A stretch of DNA of 64,000 bases from Chrysomallon squamiferum (GCA_012295275.1 CM022666.1:5228419-5292418); one strand, 5' to 3'. Counted from the first letter of the stretch, positions 10,617 through 28,080 are shown. A program made the numbers and translations. Notes: a model not told the origin generated them from the letters alone.

Positions 10617-11350
10617 AAATAGTAGTAGCAGTAGTAGTACTCAGTTAAAAGACATGATTTGATAATAAATCTGGTATTAGTAAAATAGAAGCAATCGTAG
10701 TCGTTACTTAAAAAATTGGTCTGGTAAAAGTAGTAGTAGTCCTTATCACTTAGTTATTAGTAGTGGTTAGAAAATAATAGTAGAAATTGTGATAACAATA
10801 ATACTAGCAGTGTTACTAGTGATAATATCAGTTATTCTGGTAAAGTAGTTAATAGCGAAAGTTTGTAGTTATAGAAATATATATTAGTAATATACTACAA
10901 ATGTTGACAATTTAAAATAGAAATATTAATTAAAAATCATTTATTCTTACAAACTTTTCAGACACACCGAAGCCCCTCATCAAATGGACGTCGTCTGGTA
11001 AAAGATCGTTTGTGAAAGGAGCTGCAGCTGTTGTCGCTGACGGGATTCAAGTGAAAGAAACTGGTTACTACTTCATATACAGCAACGTTTTATTCCATGC
11101 CAACCAAGTCAGAGAGCTGGAATACGCTAGACTGTGTCACTCAATTGAAATATATCCAGATTATGAAGTCCTCTACAGAAATCCTCAAACAACATGCAAA
11201 GTACGAAGATATCAGGAAGGTTTTGTTACTTCCTACATTGGAGCTGTTTACCACCTGAAAGCCAATGACACTGTGGTGGTGAGAACATCAGTTGTGAACA
11301 GAATTTTGAGAGATCCTGAGACCACCTACTTTGGTCTGTATATGCTGTAA
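9417..11350 (+). CDS. TNF superfamily ligand TNF-A, 280 aa
   Basis: Coding exons are 9417-9677 (exon start 9382), 10117-10153, 10251-10298, 10409-10516 and 10962-11350. All introns are GT-AG, with phases 0,1,1,1. It encodes a type II membrane cytokine. Residues 1-6 are cytoplasmic, about 7-28 the signal-anchor helix (MVLNLILISVIVSV), 46-76 a stalk with six cysteines spaced C-x4-C-x5-CC-x14-CC, and 88-151 a polar, probably coiled segment. From 152 on is the TNF homology domain: PLIKWTSSG strand, GYYFIYSNVLF strand, a cysteine pair in LCHSIE and TTCKV, and the C-terminal strand TYFGLYML. Such ligands trimerise and bind TNF receptors. N-glycosylation sequons occur at NTT, NAT and NDT. Start chosen at the ATG shared with TNF-B and TNF-C. 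A poly(A) signal lies at 11600-11605. Close to TNF-C in sequence; the receptor and subfamily cannot be told. Confidence 0.88.
10526..10634. repeat. (AGT)n microsatellite in TNF-A intron 5
   Basis: A trinucleotide array just inside intron 5. The corresponding intron of TNF-B (55013-55080) has a shorter degraded version, and that of TNF-C (61850-61985, as ACT) a longer one. Translated poly-Ser is not coding. Confidence 0.95.
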
Positions 11351-11849
11351 AACTGTTACGAGAGTCCTCAATTATAACTGTTAATAATTAATTGTTTTTA
11401 CTTTATACCCACGTTTATAGTGTTTAAATGCATTATTATTATTATTATTATTATCATTATTATTATTATTACTGTTAATATTATTAGTATTAACAATTAA
11501 TTATGCTACTGGAATATGATTTTAAATGTTTATGTAATTGTAATAAGTTTCTTTTAGACTTGTTGCCTACAGGTGTGCTTTGAATAACAGTGTATTAAGA
11601 ATAAATCAATAGTTTAAGTAATAAAGGTAACAGTAAAGTAAATATAATGATCATAAACAAACACAATAAATGAACGCTTTTAACTAATTTCTCTTCACTC
11701 CGATTTTATGTTCACGGTGTTTGGCAGCCTGTCACAGAAAGACAGTAGTCAGGGACATGAGTACATCAAACTACTATTTTATTATAACTTTATTATGAAA
11801 CGTTTATATTAGGCATTCTTTCATCTTCCTTTATAGTCTTCAGTGGAGG

Positions 11850-11920
<71 letters not shown>

Positions 11921-11964
11921 GTGGTCGGTTGTTTGTGATTCGATCAGCTTTTATAACTTCAATG

Positions 11965-12010
<46 letters not shown>

Positions 12011-12862
12011 TTATTATTTAAAACATTTTTGATACTCTAATAGAATTCTTGCCAGTATTTTAAATAACAACGTATTAATACTAATGCAATATTACAGAAT
12101 TACAATAGACTGCTATTATTATTATCAATGCAATATCACAGTATTACAATAGACTGTTATTACTATTATAAATTCTCAATATTAATTACAGACTGTTGTT
12201 TTTCTTATGAATGCATTATTATTGCTATAAATAAATATCTTTACTTTTTAAAAGAAAACATGAAATGCTAGTCGGGTTCCTATCGACGCAATAACTAGGA
12301 TAAGAACGCAGTTTGCAATACAACGGATGCAATAATAACACTATATTTTTAAAATGTGTGTGTGTGTGTGTGCGTGTGCGTGTGTGTGTGTGTGTGTGTT
12401 TGTGTGTGTGTGATTCTTAAGATTATTTATTTATTTTTCTAACTATAAATATTGAGGAATAAGTCACTGTTGTTAAATTAAATTATATAAAAGAAAATTT
12501 GAGCTTAACTGATAACAAGATGTAATTTAATCAATAATGTATTCCCTGTTTTTATTTACCACGTCTTTCCAAGGGTCAACAAGTTTTTCGATGCCTCTGC
12601 AATAAATTTAAATTAGTTATGAACCGGAACGCAATAGATTTTGCTTTGTCAGTTTATTTTATTTATAAAATAATTTATTGTATTCTTCTTTTTTGGGGGT
12701 TTGCATCAGATTTTTAATGAAGTAACTTTTTTTGTTTTTTTATAATAATAAAAATCAAAATGAGTTTATATTTGTATATTTTTTAATGTTGATTGAATTT
12801 TTTTGTTTTTTGTGTTGTATAAACAAATAAATGTTGATGTATTTATTTTTATAATATATATG

Positions 12863-12901
<39 letters not shown>

Positions 12902-12927
12902 TTATGTATGTATATGTATAAACAATG

Positions 12928-13003
<76 letters not shown>

Positions 13004-13060
13004 TTATTCTATAAAAGTATTATTTTATTTTTTTAATGTTTTTTTTTTTTTTTACTTTAT
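11351..13060. other. TNF-A 3' flank with microsatellites
   Basis: 3' UTR and flank. It contains a poly(A) signal at 11600, (ATT)n at 11849-11930, (AC)n at 11967-12008, (TG)n at 12355-12412 and (TA)n at 12857-12998. The segment to about 12740 is present in inverted orientation at 60080-61190 behind TNF-C. No second gene seen. Confidence 0.75.
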
Positions 13061-13400
13061 TTTTATCCTTTAACAGATCTGTTTCGTCAGGCTAAGAATA
13101 ATTTTTGAAGAAAAACAAGACAAAAACAACATTTAAAGCCTGATATTTTCTTCACGTCATATCATGAAATGAATCGGTGGGGGTTGGGATCACAATTGGC
13201 ACACCCTCATCAATGTTTTGCACACAGACATATAACAAATATTCATTTGATATCAATTGTTTTATATTCACAAATACATCTAATTCTCAGAAATATTATG
13301 TTCGTATGTGTACAGAGATTTGTTTCCCTAATCTATTTGTTATATCAGGAATTTAGTTGTGTCATAACAAAACTTTTGAAAACTAAATATTGTCTTTCAC
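13060..13400. repeat. Direct repeat flanking the membrane gene, left copy
   Basis: The sequence from 'caggctaagaataatttttg' to 'caattgttttatattcaca' recurs at 17690-18020 with moderate divergence, so the two copies bracket the gene at 13564-17028. Shorter pieces of the same block occur near 22950, 29960 and 40820. Confidence 0.7.
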
Positions 13401-13563
13401 AATCACTTGTTCTCACCTCTCTTCAAGTCAAATCAAGGGGAGATAATCCATGCTGCGAAACAGCGAAAACGTCAAAGCGGAGTGAAGGGAAATTCAATGA
13501 CAGGGTTCTGTGTGATATTCGGTTTGATGGTTTGTGGTTGATATTTTGTTGTTTGCTCATCGG

Positions 13564-17028
<3,465 letters not shown>

Positions 17029-17133
17029 ATTATTTCTGTCTATGATGGTCTCTTGAATATTTTTTCTTTTAATTTCAGTTATAAATAATATCTCGTTTCA
17101 CAACATCATAAATATAAAAATATTGTTCTGGTC

Positions 17134-17194
<61 letters not shown>

Positions 17195-18344
17195 TTATTA
17201 TTATTTTTATTGATTTAATTATTTTATTCATCTATTTATTTAATTATTTATCTGCTTTATGATCGTTATAGTTTCTTTATTTTTATGATTATTAGTTAAA
17301 GCATTGATTTATTAAATCAATTAATCAATATTTGTTGTGTATAGTTTTATTTATTTAATTTACCATTGTTATTATTTAATTACTAATCCTTTTTAATTAT
17401 TAATTAATAAACTATGTATGTATGTATGTATGTATGTATATTGATTTAATTATTGTATTTATTTTGATTTTGATTTTTTATTATTTCTTTTTAATTTCGT
17501 TTATAATCATTGTAGATACTGTTATCATTATTAGTTAAACTATTGATTTATTAATTTAATTAATCAATAATTTTTGTGTATAGTTTTATTTATTTAATGT
17601 ACAGTTGTTATTATTTAATTACATTTCCTTCCTTACCCCATGAAATTAATTCTTTTATTTTTAATTTCTCTCTTTTCATCCATAACAAATATGGTTTTGT
17701 CAGGCGAAGAATAATTTTTGAAACCAGCAAGAATCAAACAATGAAAGACACATGAAAAGAAAGTAACTGAAAACATAAAAATATTACATTCTGATATTTC
17801 CTTCAAGTCATATCACGAAATAGATGGGCGTGTGTGTGTGTGGGAACACAAATATCACACCCCCATCAATTTGTTTAACACAAACACATGAACTTTTTTA
17901 TTTGATATCAATTGTTTTATATTCACAGTGACATCAGATTCTCTGAAAAATTGTCTCTATGTGTATAGAGATTTGTTTCCATAATCTATAAGATAGTGAG
18001 GAATTTAGTTGTGTCGTAACAAAACTTTTCATCTCAATAAAATAAAATAATAATCTGAGTTCTTGAAAAAAAAAAAAAAGAAAAAAAGAAAATTAAAAAA
18101 ACAACGTGTATCATAAGTAAGAACAAAGGTTATCATGGCCATCATCCTACATCATCATTCAGAATTTTTACTCTCAACATCATCATTCAAAAATTCAATG
18201 GCAACCTCATCGTTGATAATTTTATTATCTACATCATCATCCAGAATTTTATTAACAGAATAATCACTGACAGTCCTCATCGTTCACAAAAGATGGACTC
18301 TGCTTCAGATTTTATTTACTATTATTTTAGGTTTTACTCACATT
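17029..18344. other. 3' flank of membrane gene, right direct-repeat copy
   Basis: An (ATT)n array lies at 17139-17190 and T/A-rich runs at 17200-17680. The right copy of the flanking repeat is at 17690-18020. Loose 'catcatcattcagaattt' tandem units lie at 18140-18260. No coding sequence supported. Confidence 0.7.
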
Positions 18345-18625
18345 ATACAATGGATGTTCTTGTACAATAGATGTTCTATTTACAAATGGATGTTCTTGTA
18401 CAGTTGATATTCTATGTACAATATGTGTTCTTCTGCAGTGATTGTTCTACAGTCTATGTCCTGTGTAAAAAAAGATCTTGTACAGATGTTCTATATAGAC
18501 TGCTCATTGGATGATCAAATACAGTAGATGTTCAGTGTACATTGAATGTTCTTGTATGGTAGATGTTCTGTACACAATGGATGTTCTGCTGTAGATGTTC
18601 TATGTACAAATATGTTTTAAAGTGG
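18345..18625. repeat. Degenerate 'gatgttcttgtacaatg' minisatellite
   Basis: Short tandem variants of gatgttct-tgtaca follow each other irregularly. A shorter copy lies at 35105-35220, and single units begin every copy of the dispersed module. Confidence 0.85.
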
Positions 18626-18699
18626 ATGTTGTAAATATAATTAATGTTAAAAGATAATGAATACTCCATGCATAATGGCTTTTATTTGTACAGTGAATA

Positions 18700-20415
18700 T
18701 GTAATGTATGTACTACTGATGGTCTGTGTTCAGTAAATCTGTACAGTGGATGTTCTACAAACAGTGAATGTGTTCTAGGCATGTTCTATGTAAAATGAAT
18801 GTGTGCTGTATTCAGTGAATAAATATTTACATGTTACTAATTTTCTATATAAACTGACTGATGAAAGTTAAATTTTCACTGATTGGTTTAAAATGAATAA
18901 TACAAGTTAAGTGTTCTTTATACAGTATGCACTAATGCACTGAAACGATAATAGTAATAAATATATATACATAAATGTTACATCTAAAATTTCATGTAAA
19001 ATTCGCAGAATAAATAATCGATTTAAGGCATTTTGTTTTATCAGAATAAGAATTTTTAGAAGTATTTCAGAATCGTAAATATTAGGATTATTAACTTTAT
19101 TATCACTATTATCATCATTATTAATATTTATTATCACTTTCATCATCATGATTAACAATTGTATTATCATCATAAACATCATTAAGTTTATTATCACTAT
19201 GATCTTCATCATTATTACTATTTTATCTACTATTACTATATCATCATCATTATAAGGATTATTCTTACTACTAGTAGTACTATTTATATTAGTGATGCTG
19301 TTGCTGGTGCTACTACTATTAAATTTATCATCATCATCATTATTATTATTTGCTGTTATCATTGTTGTTAAATAAAGGCTGCAGTGATACCTCTGGTCAC
19401 CTGTTCATAATTTATATTTACTTTAAAAGTACTAAAACTTGTCTTGTTGTGCATTTGTTATTTTCTTCTTATTTTTTCTTTCTTTGTTTCTTCGATTGTT
19501 TGTTTCTTTTTTGTTGTTGTTGTAATAACAAGTAAAATTATTGAGATCATTTTTCAACTCACTTTTCACTTCTACACCAGTCAGTGACATGATTTAATTT
19601 ATATTTTATAAAGCAAAATTTGTATGCTTTATAGACTATGTAAAATATTGCTGTTATTTAACCATGTACATATCACATATTTATATAGATACACCTACAT
19701 ACGTGCACATTCAAACACATGTATCATGTTTACGTTTTAATAGTTATGCAGTCGTCCTTGACACCGACGACAATAACTGTACCTCACTAGAAAATATTTT
19801 AAAATGCCGGGTGCATTATCTTGAAAAATAGATCTGCCTAGTAAGTGTTTATAAATAGCTGTTTGCTAAGTGACTCAGCTGATTCAAAATGCACGGCCCA
19901 CGTGTTCACTCTGAGTCCGGCCTACAATGACGTCGCTGTCTGTGAAATGTACACGTGACGTGAAATTGATATCGGATTCACTACCAACTTCATTGACGTG
20001 ATTACTTTTATCTCTAGTCCATAGAAATACGTCGAACAACAGACACAATTTTTAGAAAATAAATAAATAAAAATAAGTAGTTTTTCTCTGTCAGGGAATA
20101 ATCCAATTTTTATGACAGTGCGCCTCCGTGGATCTTGTGTAGATATATACTGTAGTGCATAGCTGGAGTGTATTAGGTTATTTGAAATTAGATAATGTAG
20201 ATGTTCTGGATTAAATTTTTGATAATTTATTTAGGGTTAGACTATTGAAGAGTGATTAAAAGAAAAATAATAAAGTACCTGGTTTATAGTCAGTTGTTAC
20301 GTTTTCATTTTGTTCTGTTCATGCACGTACATCACATGTACTTGACGTAGTCTAGTTTCTGTCATAAAAACAACTCACGGCAAACTGAACAAAGCAATAT
20401 TCTTAAAATACATCA

Positions 20416-20463
<48 letters not shown>

Positions 20464-21059
20464 CTTATTTGTATTGTTGTTTGTTGTTTGTTCTTCTTTC
20501 TTTCTTGTTGTTGTTGTTTGTTTCTTATTGTTGTTTTGTTTTGAATTTCTTATTTGTTTTTCTTGTTTATTTGTTTTTTCCGGCTCACCTGTGCTCTGAT
20601 TATATCAACAATTAATTGCAAAGTACTAACCTGACATAATAGTATGTACCTGTGTATAAAATGACATTGTAGATATTACAAAAGTCACGTATTTGACAAC
20701 ACTTCTGTTTATAGGTTTTTCCATGTGATTGGCAGTGGATGACTTCCAGCGCATTCGCGAATGTGAAAAAGTTCGTGGTGGAAAAATCTCAGTACGTGAT
20801 AGTAGTATTATATCAAGTAGTAAAACGTCAACAGAAGTAACTCTATACATTAGAGGCAACAATAACAACAACCACAACATCAGATTTATTTATTTTTAAC
20901 AATGATAATGCGTTCGTACTTTCTCGATCTGTCTGTTAGTAATACGGTAGACGTATCTTTATCAATCTAAAAATAACAGAATATACTTGAGATAATAATA
21001 AATATTTTTATTTAATTTAATTTTATAAAATGTATGTAATATATGTTTATGTGTCTATG
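18700..21059. repeat. Dispersed module mosaic, 18.7-21.1 kb
   Basis: Block order: 18718-18990 (module start), 19020-19600 (ATC-rich plus a 'gatacctctggtcacctgttc' block, as at 35600-36230), 20040-20340 ('gtggatcttgtgtagatatata' block, as at 26990 and 38480), (GT)n at 20418-20462, and 20580-20900, a copy of the small-ORF block (possible acceptor tctgtttatag at about 20722). In this last block a frame from Val-Asp-Asp-Phe to a Thr/Asn-rich end is open but has no start. Not supported as a gene. Confidence 0.7.
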
Positions 21060-21175
21060 CAGTGTCGACAGCTTCAATGAAGGAAGGAACAAAACTTTAT
21101 TGCTGTCTTCGTGCTAAAGAATAATATGCTAAAATTATCTGTGAGTATTCAAAGCCTGACAAACATAAAACAAAT
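21060..21175 (-). pseudogene. Antisense TNF homology domain relic, copy 3
   Basis: Same segment as 1376-1490, keeping the FEYSQIILAYYSL-coding stretch on the minus strand. No flanking exon sequence. Confidence 0.6.
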
Positions 21176-21742
21176 ACCTTCACTGGTAATATCTATTAAA
21201 TAAAAGTATGAACACATGCATAATCTAATAAGAAATCATATATATGTATACACCCTTTACTGTACACTAGAACACAACAAACACAAAACACTTTCAAAAC
21301 TGAATTCAGTATAGCAGTAAAGTGTAATATAGATGGAGAGAATGACTGTAATCTGTCACAACAATCACGTAAGGATTAATACAGAAGAGCAAACATCTAC
21401 ATAACCAGTTACACAGTGCGTTCTGTGGACAGCGACCGTTATCAGGAATTGTTCCACAGTTCTTCCCTATCCAAACAAAACATAAATAAAATCTCCGTAC
21501 TTTTATGAAAAATAACTCGCGTTATTTGTCAACGTGTTCCCGACCTTGCAGCTTCACGTCTTTCGCCAGATTTTTCTGGTAAACAACAAGGGTCAGTAAC
21601 ACCTATCACTAAGCAGATGATACTTAATCCCGAAAAAAGTCACAGGAAAACAAATCACAATTTTTAATTATGAAATATATTAGCAATGAAAGATAGATTA
21701 AACAGATTTTGTCAAAGTATTTTGATAATGTTTATTTTTATT

Positions 21743-21921
21743 CTAGTGTTGATGGTTTAGACTGATGTTCCACCCGATATCACGAAGAAATTCTGCCGCA
21801 GCATACACGAACCCTTCATAACATATTTTGATACCACCCTTATTGGTATGAATAACTTCCATATTAAACATACTTCTGATACAATAGCAAGCTGAAGAAT
21901 ACACAGTGAAACATATTTTAA
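21743..21921 (-). CDS. Orphan terminal exon, copy 1 (58 codons plus stop)
   Basis: I do not recognise the product. Minus-strand sequence after the acceptor cttatttccag gives 2 nt of a split codon, 58 codons and a stop. The core reads MFNMEVIHTNKGGIKICYEG followed by a segment rich in Ala, Phe, Leu and Trp and ending LNHQH. Copies at 33952 and 40002 have exactly the same 179-nt length and no stops, which is unusual among the decayed neighbours. No upstream exon is visible nearby on the minus strand. It could be the last exon of an unidentified gene or a conserved non-coding duplicate. Confidence 0.35.
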
Positions 21922-22029
21922 CTGGAAATAAGACAAAAGTTGCAGAATAAGATAATTTAAACATCCTGAATACAGTATTATTCCAGTACATTACATATGA
22001 TATAGTTTATATTTACAGGGAAACAGTAT

Positions 22030-22330
22030 TAAATATTATGTAGTTAAGTACAGTACATACCATGTAATTTATACGTCTAGAGATACGCTGTTAAAGATTA
22101 ATAGACCGCAGTACATACCATGTAATTTATGTATCCAGTATTAAAGATTAATAGACTGCAGTACATACCATGTAATTTATGTATCCAGTATTAAAGTTTT
22201 ATAGAGTGCAGTACATACCATGCAATTTATATATACAGGAAGATAGTATTAAATACTATATAATAAGATACAGTACATACCATGTAACTTATATATCCAG
22301 GGATATAGTATTAAAGATTAATAGGGTATA
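22030..22330. repeat. 50-bp minisatellite, short array
   Basis: About six degenerate units of the cagtacataccatgtaattt family. It lies between the orphan exon and the membrane-gene exon relic, the same order as at 40250. Confidence 0.85.
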
Positions 22331-22559
22331 GTGCACATCATGTAATTTATGTACCAAGTGATACAGTATTATTCCAGTACGGTAACCTTAAAGATCGTTA
22401 CAATACAGTATATATCCTGTAATTTACAAATCAAAGGTTGTAATATTAAAGATTCAGCTTCGCAAATACAATGTCTTCAGTGTATGATATTATAAAACTG
22501 AAATTCTGTGATGTAGAATATACAATGTATCTGAATATATATATTTTTTTAAAGTTCAA

Positions 22560-22750
22560 AATGGATTCATAGACGTCCAAGCTGAAATGATCAACAGTCG
22601 AGTTGTTTCTCATGCAGAACAAATAAACACAGTGGAACTTCCTTTGTACCAGAGCTGGATGGCAACGTATTTAGAACGTCATGAACGTGCACTGCAACTA
22701 CACCAGCAGCAGCTGACAACACTGCAGTTTGTACACAATGAGACATAGAG
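22560..22750 (+). pseudogene. Relic of membrane-gene exon 4
   Basis: This matches the first two thirds of 16041-16357 nearly base for base (SHAEQINTVELPLYQSWM, LERHERALQLHQQQLTT). The acceptor tttcag has become ttcaaa, and the exon is cut at the NET codons, where a TAG follows and unrelated ATT-rich sequence begins (ATT array 22787-22853). Confidence 0.85.
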
Positions 22751-22781
22751 ATTATTCTGCTCAGTTTTAAATAAATTGATG

Positions 22782-22858
<77 letters not shown>

Positions 22859-22899
22859 TGTTGGTATTAATTTATTCATTCATTTATTTATTTATTTGG

Positions 22900-23697
22900 T
22901 TTCTGATCATTAAGTTAATTCATTTTTTTTACTCTCTCCTTTTCATCTTTTAACAGATCTGGTTTTGTCACGCTAAGAATAATTTTCGAAACCGTCGAGG
23001 ATCAGACAATGAAAGATACACGAAAAGAAATTAATTTAAACCTAACAAAATTACATTCTGATATGTGTGCATAATGTGTATATTTTATAGTATGTCAAAT
23101 ATTGCTGTTATATAACCATGTGCATATCATATACTTATATAGATACACCTACATACGTGCACATCCACACACACACACACACACATGTATCATGATTAAG
23201 TTTTAATTGTTATGATCTCGTCCTTCACTGTTTGATTTGCTGTCTAAAAAAAAAAGCGACAATAATAACAATGGTAGCTGACTAGAAAACTTTTTAAAAT
23301 ACCCAGTAAATTATCTTTAAAAGTAATTCTACCCGAGCAGTGTTTATAAACTGTTATTTTCTTAGCGGCGCGGGTGATACAAAATACCCGGCCCACGTGT
23401 TCAAGATATTCACTGATTTCAGGCTGGGAAATGTGTACCTAACGTTTGATTGCACCGATATCTTATTTTACAGTCTGCTTGAATCACGTGATCACTGTTA
23501 TCTCCAGTTCATATAAGCACGTTGAACAGCTGAAACGATTTTAAATATAAATGAAGACAAATAAAAATATTTTTTTTGTCAGCGAGTAATCAAATTTTTA
23601 TGACTGTGCGCCTCAGTGGATCTTCTACTTGACGTAGTATAGTTTCCATCATAAAATAACTCACGGCAAACTAAACAAATCAATATTTTTAAATTAG

Positions 23698-23743
<46 letters not shown>

Positions 23744-25199
23744 CTTACTTGTATTGCATTGATTTTTGTTTGTTATTGTTGGGTTGTTGTTGTTGTTTTT
23801 TGTGTGTTTGTTTGTTTTTTTATGTTTTTTGTTTTCCATCTGAACTCTGCTCTGAATAAGGTCTTGGAACAGTTAACTGCGAATATTAACTAAATATACA
23901 TAATAGTGTGCACGTGTGTATAAAATGACTTTGTAGATGTACCACAATTCACGTTTACCTACATTAATTATTTTTACCGAGCAAGTTGAATAACCTTACA
24001 TATTAAATTTCTTTATCAGTACACTTCCACTTTGCCACGTCATTGACTAAACTGCGCATGTCAGTGTCTGTTCTAGACCACATAGCACCCTATTTCGCGT
24101 GCTTAACTCTTGTTAATACGACTGACCATGAAAGCTAAATTTACATCAGATAATAGTTTCCTTATTCTTGGTACACAGACCTTAATCGAGACTAGAATTC
24201 CAGTCACGTGATAGTACTATTATATGTCGGTTAGTATCACCGAAGACGTGAAGAGAAGTAACGCTGTAATCCAGGGGTCCGCAAGGGTATTGCTGACTTC
24301 TATTCCTGTGTTAAGTAAGCGACACAAAATAACAACAAAATGAAATGATATAGTCTGAGTATCACGTGGTAGAATTTTACAGCCAAGATTTGTCATCTTA
24401 CACATAATCGGAATAAATTAATGTAGTCATCCTGGCACCAATCCAGGGTAACGGTCGCTGTCCACTGAACGCACTGTGTAACTAGTTATGTAGATGTTTG
24501 CTCTTCTGTATTAATCCTTACGTGATTGTTGTGACCGGTTACAATCATTCTATCCATCTATATTATTCTTTATTGCTTTACTGAATGTTCAGACTTCTCA
24601 AGTTGTTGTTGTTGTTGATATTATTATTATTAATAATTTATTTGTTTATTTATTGGTATTGTTGTTGTTATTGTTGCTATTTATTCAATTAATTAATGTA
24701 TTTATTTTATTTAAATGGAGATTATATTTATTTAATATTTATTATATACAGAGATCATATTTTTTCAATTAATTTTGTTAAATAATGTTTACTGTACTCG
24801 GTTTTTACACACACACAAACACACACACACACACATACACACACACACACATTCTTTGAACATTTGCCAGTATTTCAAATAACAACGTATTTAAATTATG
24901 ATGTTGGCTTATTTTTCTCACGTTGACGATTTCCGAGGATTAATAATAAATACTCTCTTTCTCCGGGAACAGGACTTTCCACCCAAGCTATAAATAGATG
25001 TGAGTCAGTAGTTGAAGTTTTATGGGAAACATATTACTAGAAAACGGATTAAAAAAAGTATTGTTATAAATAAATAAATTTGTTGTTGTAGTTACTGTTG
25101 TTGAAAATTTTCTTTGTATTCTAAACATGTACATCTGTGGATGTTGTAAATATAATTAATATTAAATGATAATGAATACTCCATGCATAGTGGCTTTTC
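22900..25199. other. Repeat mosaic including an inverted TNF-upstream segment
   Basis: 22950-23060 is a copy of the repeat that flanks the membrane gene. 23090-23640 carries 'tatagatacacctacatacgtgc' and 'cacgtgatcactgttatctcc' blocks seen also near 26.5, 30.1 and 41 kb. (TG)n lies at 23700-23741. 24285-24420 is the reverse complement of the segment upstream of TNF-B (51295-51460). 24420-24600 is the reverse complement of 33560-33690. No gene. Confidence 0.65.
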
Positions 25200-28080
25200 T
25201 TTGTACAGTGAATACGCAATGTATATATTATTGATGGTCTGTGTTCAGTAAATCTGTACAGTGGATGTTCTACAAACAGTGAATGTGTTCTAGGGATGTT
25301 CTATGTAAAATGAGTGTGTACTGTATTCAGTGAATAAATATTTACATATTACTGATTTTCTATATAACTTGACCGATGAAAGTTAAATGTTCACTCATTG
25401 GTTTATAATGAGTAATACACGTTGAGTGTTCTTTATACAGTATATACTCATGCATTGAAATTATCAGAGTAATAAATGTTCATATATATTGGTCACCTGT
25501 TCATGAGTTTGATGTCTTATTTCACTAACTGCTTCATTCACTATAAACAACTGACTTCTAGTTTGTTCGAAATGCACGGTCCACGTGTTCACTCGACCTA
25601 GAATGACCTCGCTGTCTGCGAAATGTTTATCTGACGTGTGGTTGCCGAGATATTTCATTTCTGTATCTGCTTCATTCACGCTGCTACTGTTCAGGGGTGT
25701 GAACGCTTGGTCAGACACCAATTATTACATTAACTTGACAGTCCTCCAAAACACCGCACAGCTGTCTGATAACCTCTCTGTTTGCAAAAGGTTCCCGACC
25801 CGTTATATTGCATAGGCATTTGAAATCAGATAATACAGATATTAAGGATTAACTTTTTGTTCATTTATTTAGGGTTAGACTGTTGAAAAGTGATTGATTA
25901 AAAATGATAAAATACCTGTGGTTAGCAGCCAGTTGTTTGTGTTTCCATGTTTCTGTTCCTGCTTGTAGATCACAGGTACTTGGCGTAGTTTCTATCATAA
26001 AAACAACTCAGGGCAATATTCTTAAATAGATCACGGTGTGTGTGTGTGAGTGTGTGTGTGTGAGTGTGTGTGTGTGTGTGCGTGTGCGTGCGCGCGCGCT
26101 AATAAAATGTGACTTATTGGTGTTGTTTGTTTTTTTGTTTATTATTGTTTTGTTTTTTTATTGTTGTTGAATGAGCTTTTTTTCTACCTGAACTCTGAAT
26201 GACAGCAGCAATGTTAATATTAATAATAACAAGAGCTACAACAGTAACAACCAGCAATAAATGCACGTAGTTTATTTACGAACATTGTGCAACTTTTAAT
26301 TATTAATTTTGTTTACATTTTTGATTCTAAGCATGTCATCCTCTCCATTAGGTTATATTTTCTCACACACAATCAAAATGTGATTTGAAGGACAACGCAT
26401 ATTTATCTTTGAAAGATATATGAAAAGAAATTAATTTAAACCTAAGAAAATTACATTCTGATATCTGTGCATAATGTGTATATTTTATAGACAGTATGTT
26501 AAATATTGCTGTTATATAACCATGTACATATCATATACTTATATAGATACGCCTACATACGTGCTCATCCACACACACACACATGTATCATGATTAAGTT
26601 TTAATAGTTATGCTCTCGGCCTTCACTGTTTGATTTGCTGTCTAAAACAAAACGACAATAATAATGGTAGCTCACTGGAAAACTTTTTAAAATCCCCAGT
26701 ACACTCGTTATCTTTAAAAAGTAATTCTACCTGAGCAGTGTTTATAAATAGCTGTTTGCTAAGTGTTTCCTAGTAATACAGAATGCAGGGTCCACGAGTT
26801 CTCGAGTTACCTAACGTGTGTTTGTCCCACTCTCTTATTTCACAACCTGCTTCAGTCACGTGATTACTGTTATCTCCAGTCCAACTAAGCATGTTGAACA
26901 ACTGAAACGATTATGAAAATAAATGAATAAAAATAACTAGTTTTTTTCTGTCATGGAATAATCCAATTTTTATAACTGTGTTCCTTCGTGGATCTTGTGT
27001 AGATATATACTGTAGTGCATAGCTGGAGTGTATTAGGACATTTGAAATTAGATAATGTAGATATTCTACATTAAATTCTTTATAATTTATTTGGGGTTAG
27101 ACTACTGAAGAGTAATTAAATAAAAATAACAAACTACCTGGTTAATAGTCAGTTGTTACGTTTTTTTTTTCTTTGTTTCTGATCGTGCACGTACATCACA
27201 TGTACTTGACGTAGTCTAGATTCTATCATAAAACAACTCACGGCAAACTGAACAGAGCAATATTCTTAAAATAGTTCTGTGTGCGTGTTTGTGTGTATGT
27301 GTGTGTGTGTATGTAGCTTATTTGTATTTTTTTGTTTGTCGTTTGTTGTTCTTTCTTTCTTGATGTTGTTGTTACCTTCTTATTGTTGTTTTGTGTTGAA
27401 TTTCTTGTTTGTTTTTCTTGTTTGTTTGTTTTTTCCGGCTCACCATTGCTCTGATTACATCAACAATTAACTGCAAAGTACTGAACTGACATAATAGTAT
27501 GTACGTGTGTATAACATGACATTGTAGAGATTCCAAAAGTCACGTTTTTGACAACACTTCTGTTTATAGGTTTTTCCATGGGATTGGCAGTGGATGACTT
27601 TCCACCAGAACTCTGTTAATATTAATAATAACAAGACTACAACAGTAACAACCAGCAATAAATGCACGTCGTTTATTTGTGAATATTATGCAGCTTTTAA
27701 TTATTAATTTTGTTTTCATTTTTTATCCTAACATGTCATCTTCTCCATTAGGCTATATTTTTTTCACAGCCAATCAAAATGTGATTTGAAGTACAACGCA
27801 TCATCGGAAAAAAAACCAGTTTATGGGAAACTTAATTTTCTGTTTGTTTTCAATACAATATTATTATCTTCTAAAGTGCAGCTGTCTCTAACACATAATA
27901 TAAAAATTATTTCGTTAACGAAAAGGAAGTAAAAGGCAATAAATATTTTTGCTAGATATGTCCTTATTTTCCTATAGAATATTCTGTCTGTTGTGTATTA
28001 TCTGTTGCGCGCTTTTCTGTGTGTGTGTGTGTGTGTCTGTCTGTCTGTCTGTCTCTGTGTGTGGTTTTATTTATTATTTT
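25200..28080. other. Repeat mosaic, 25.2-28.1 kb
   Basis: Module start block at 25228-25490, a block with 'tgcacggtccacgtgttcac' at 25490-25810, CCAAT-type blocks at 26330 and 27720, (GT)n near 26037, and the 'gtggatcttgtgtagatatata' block at 26990. The small-ORF block at 27560-27600 is truncated directly after VDD. No supported gene. Confidence 0.65.
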
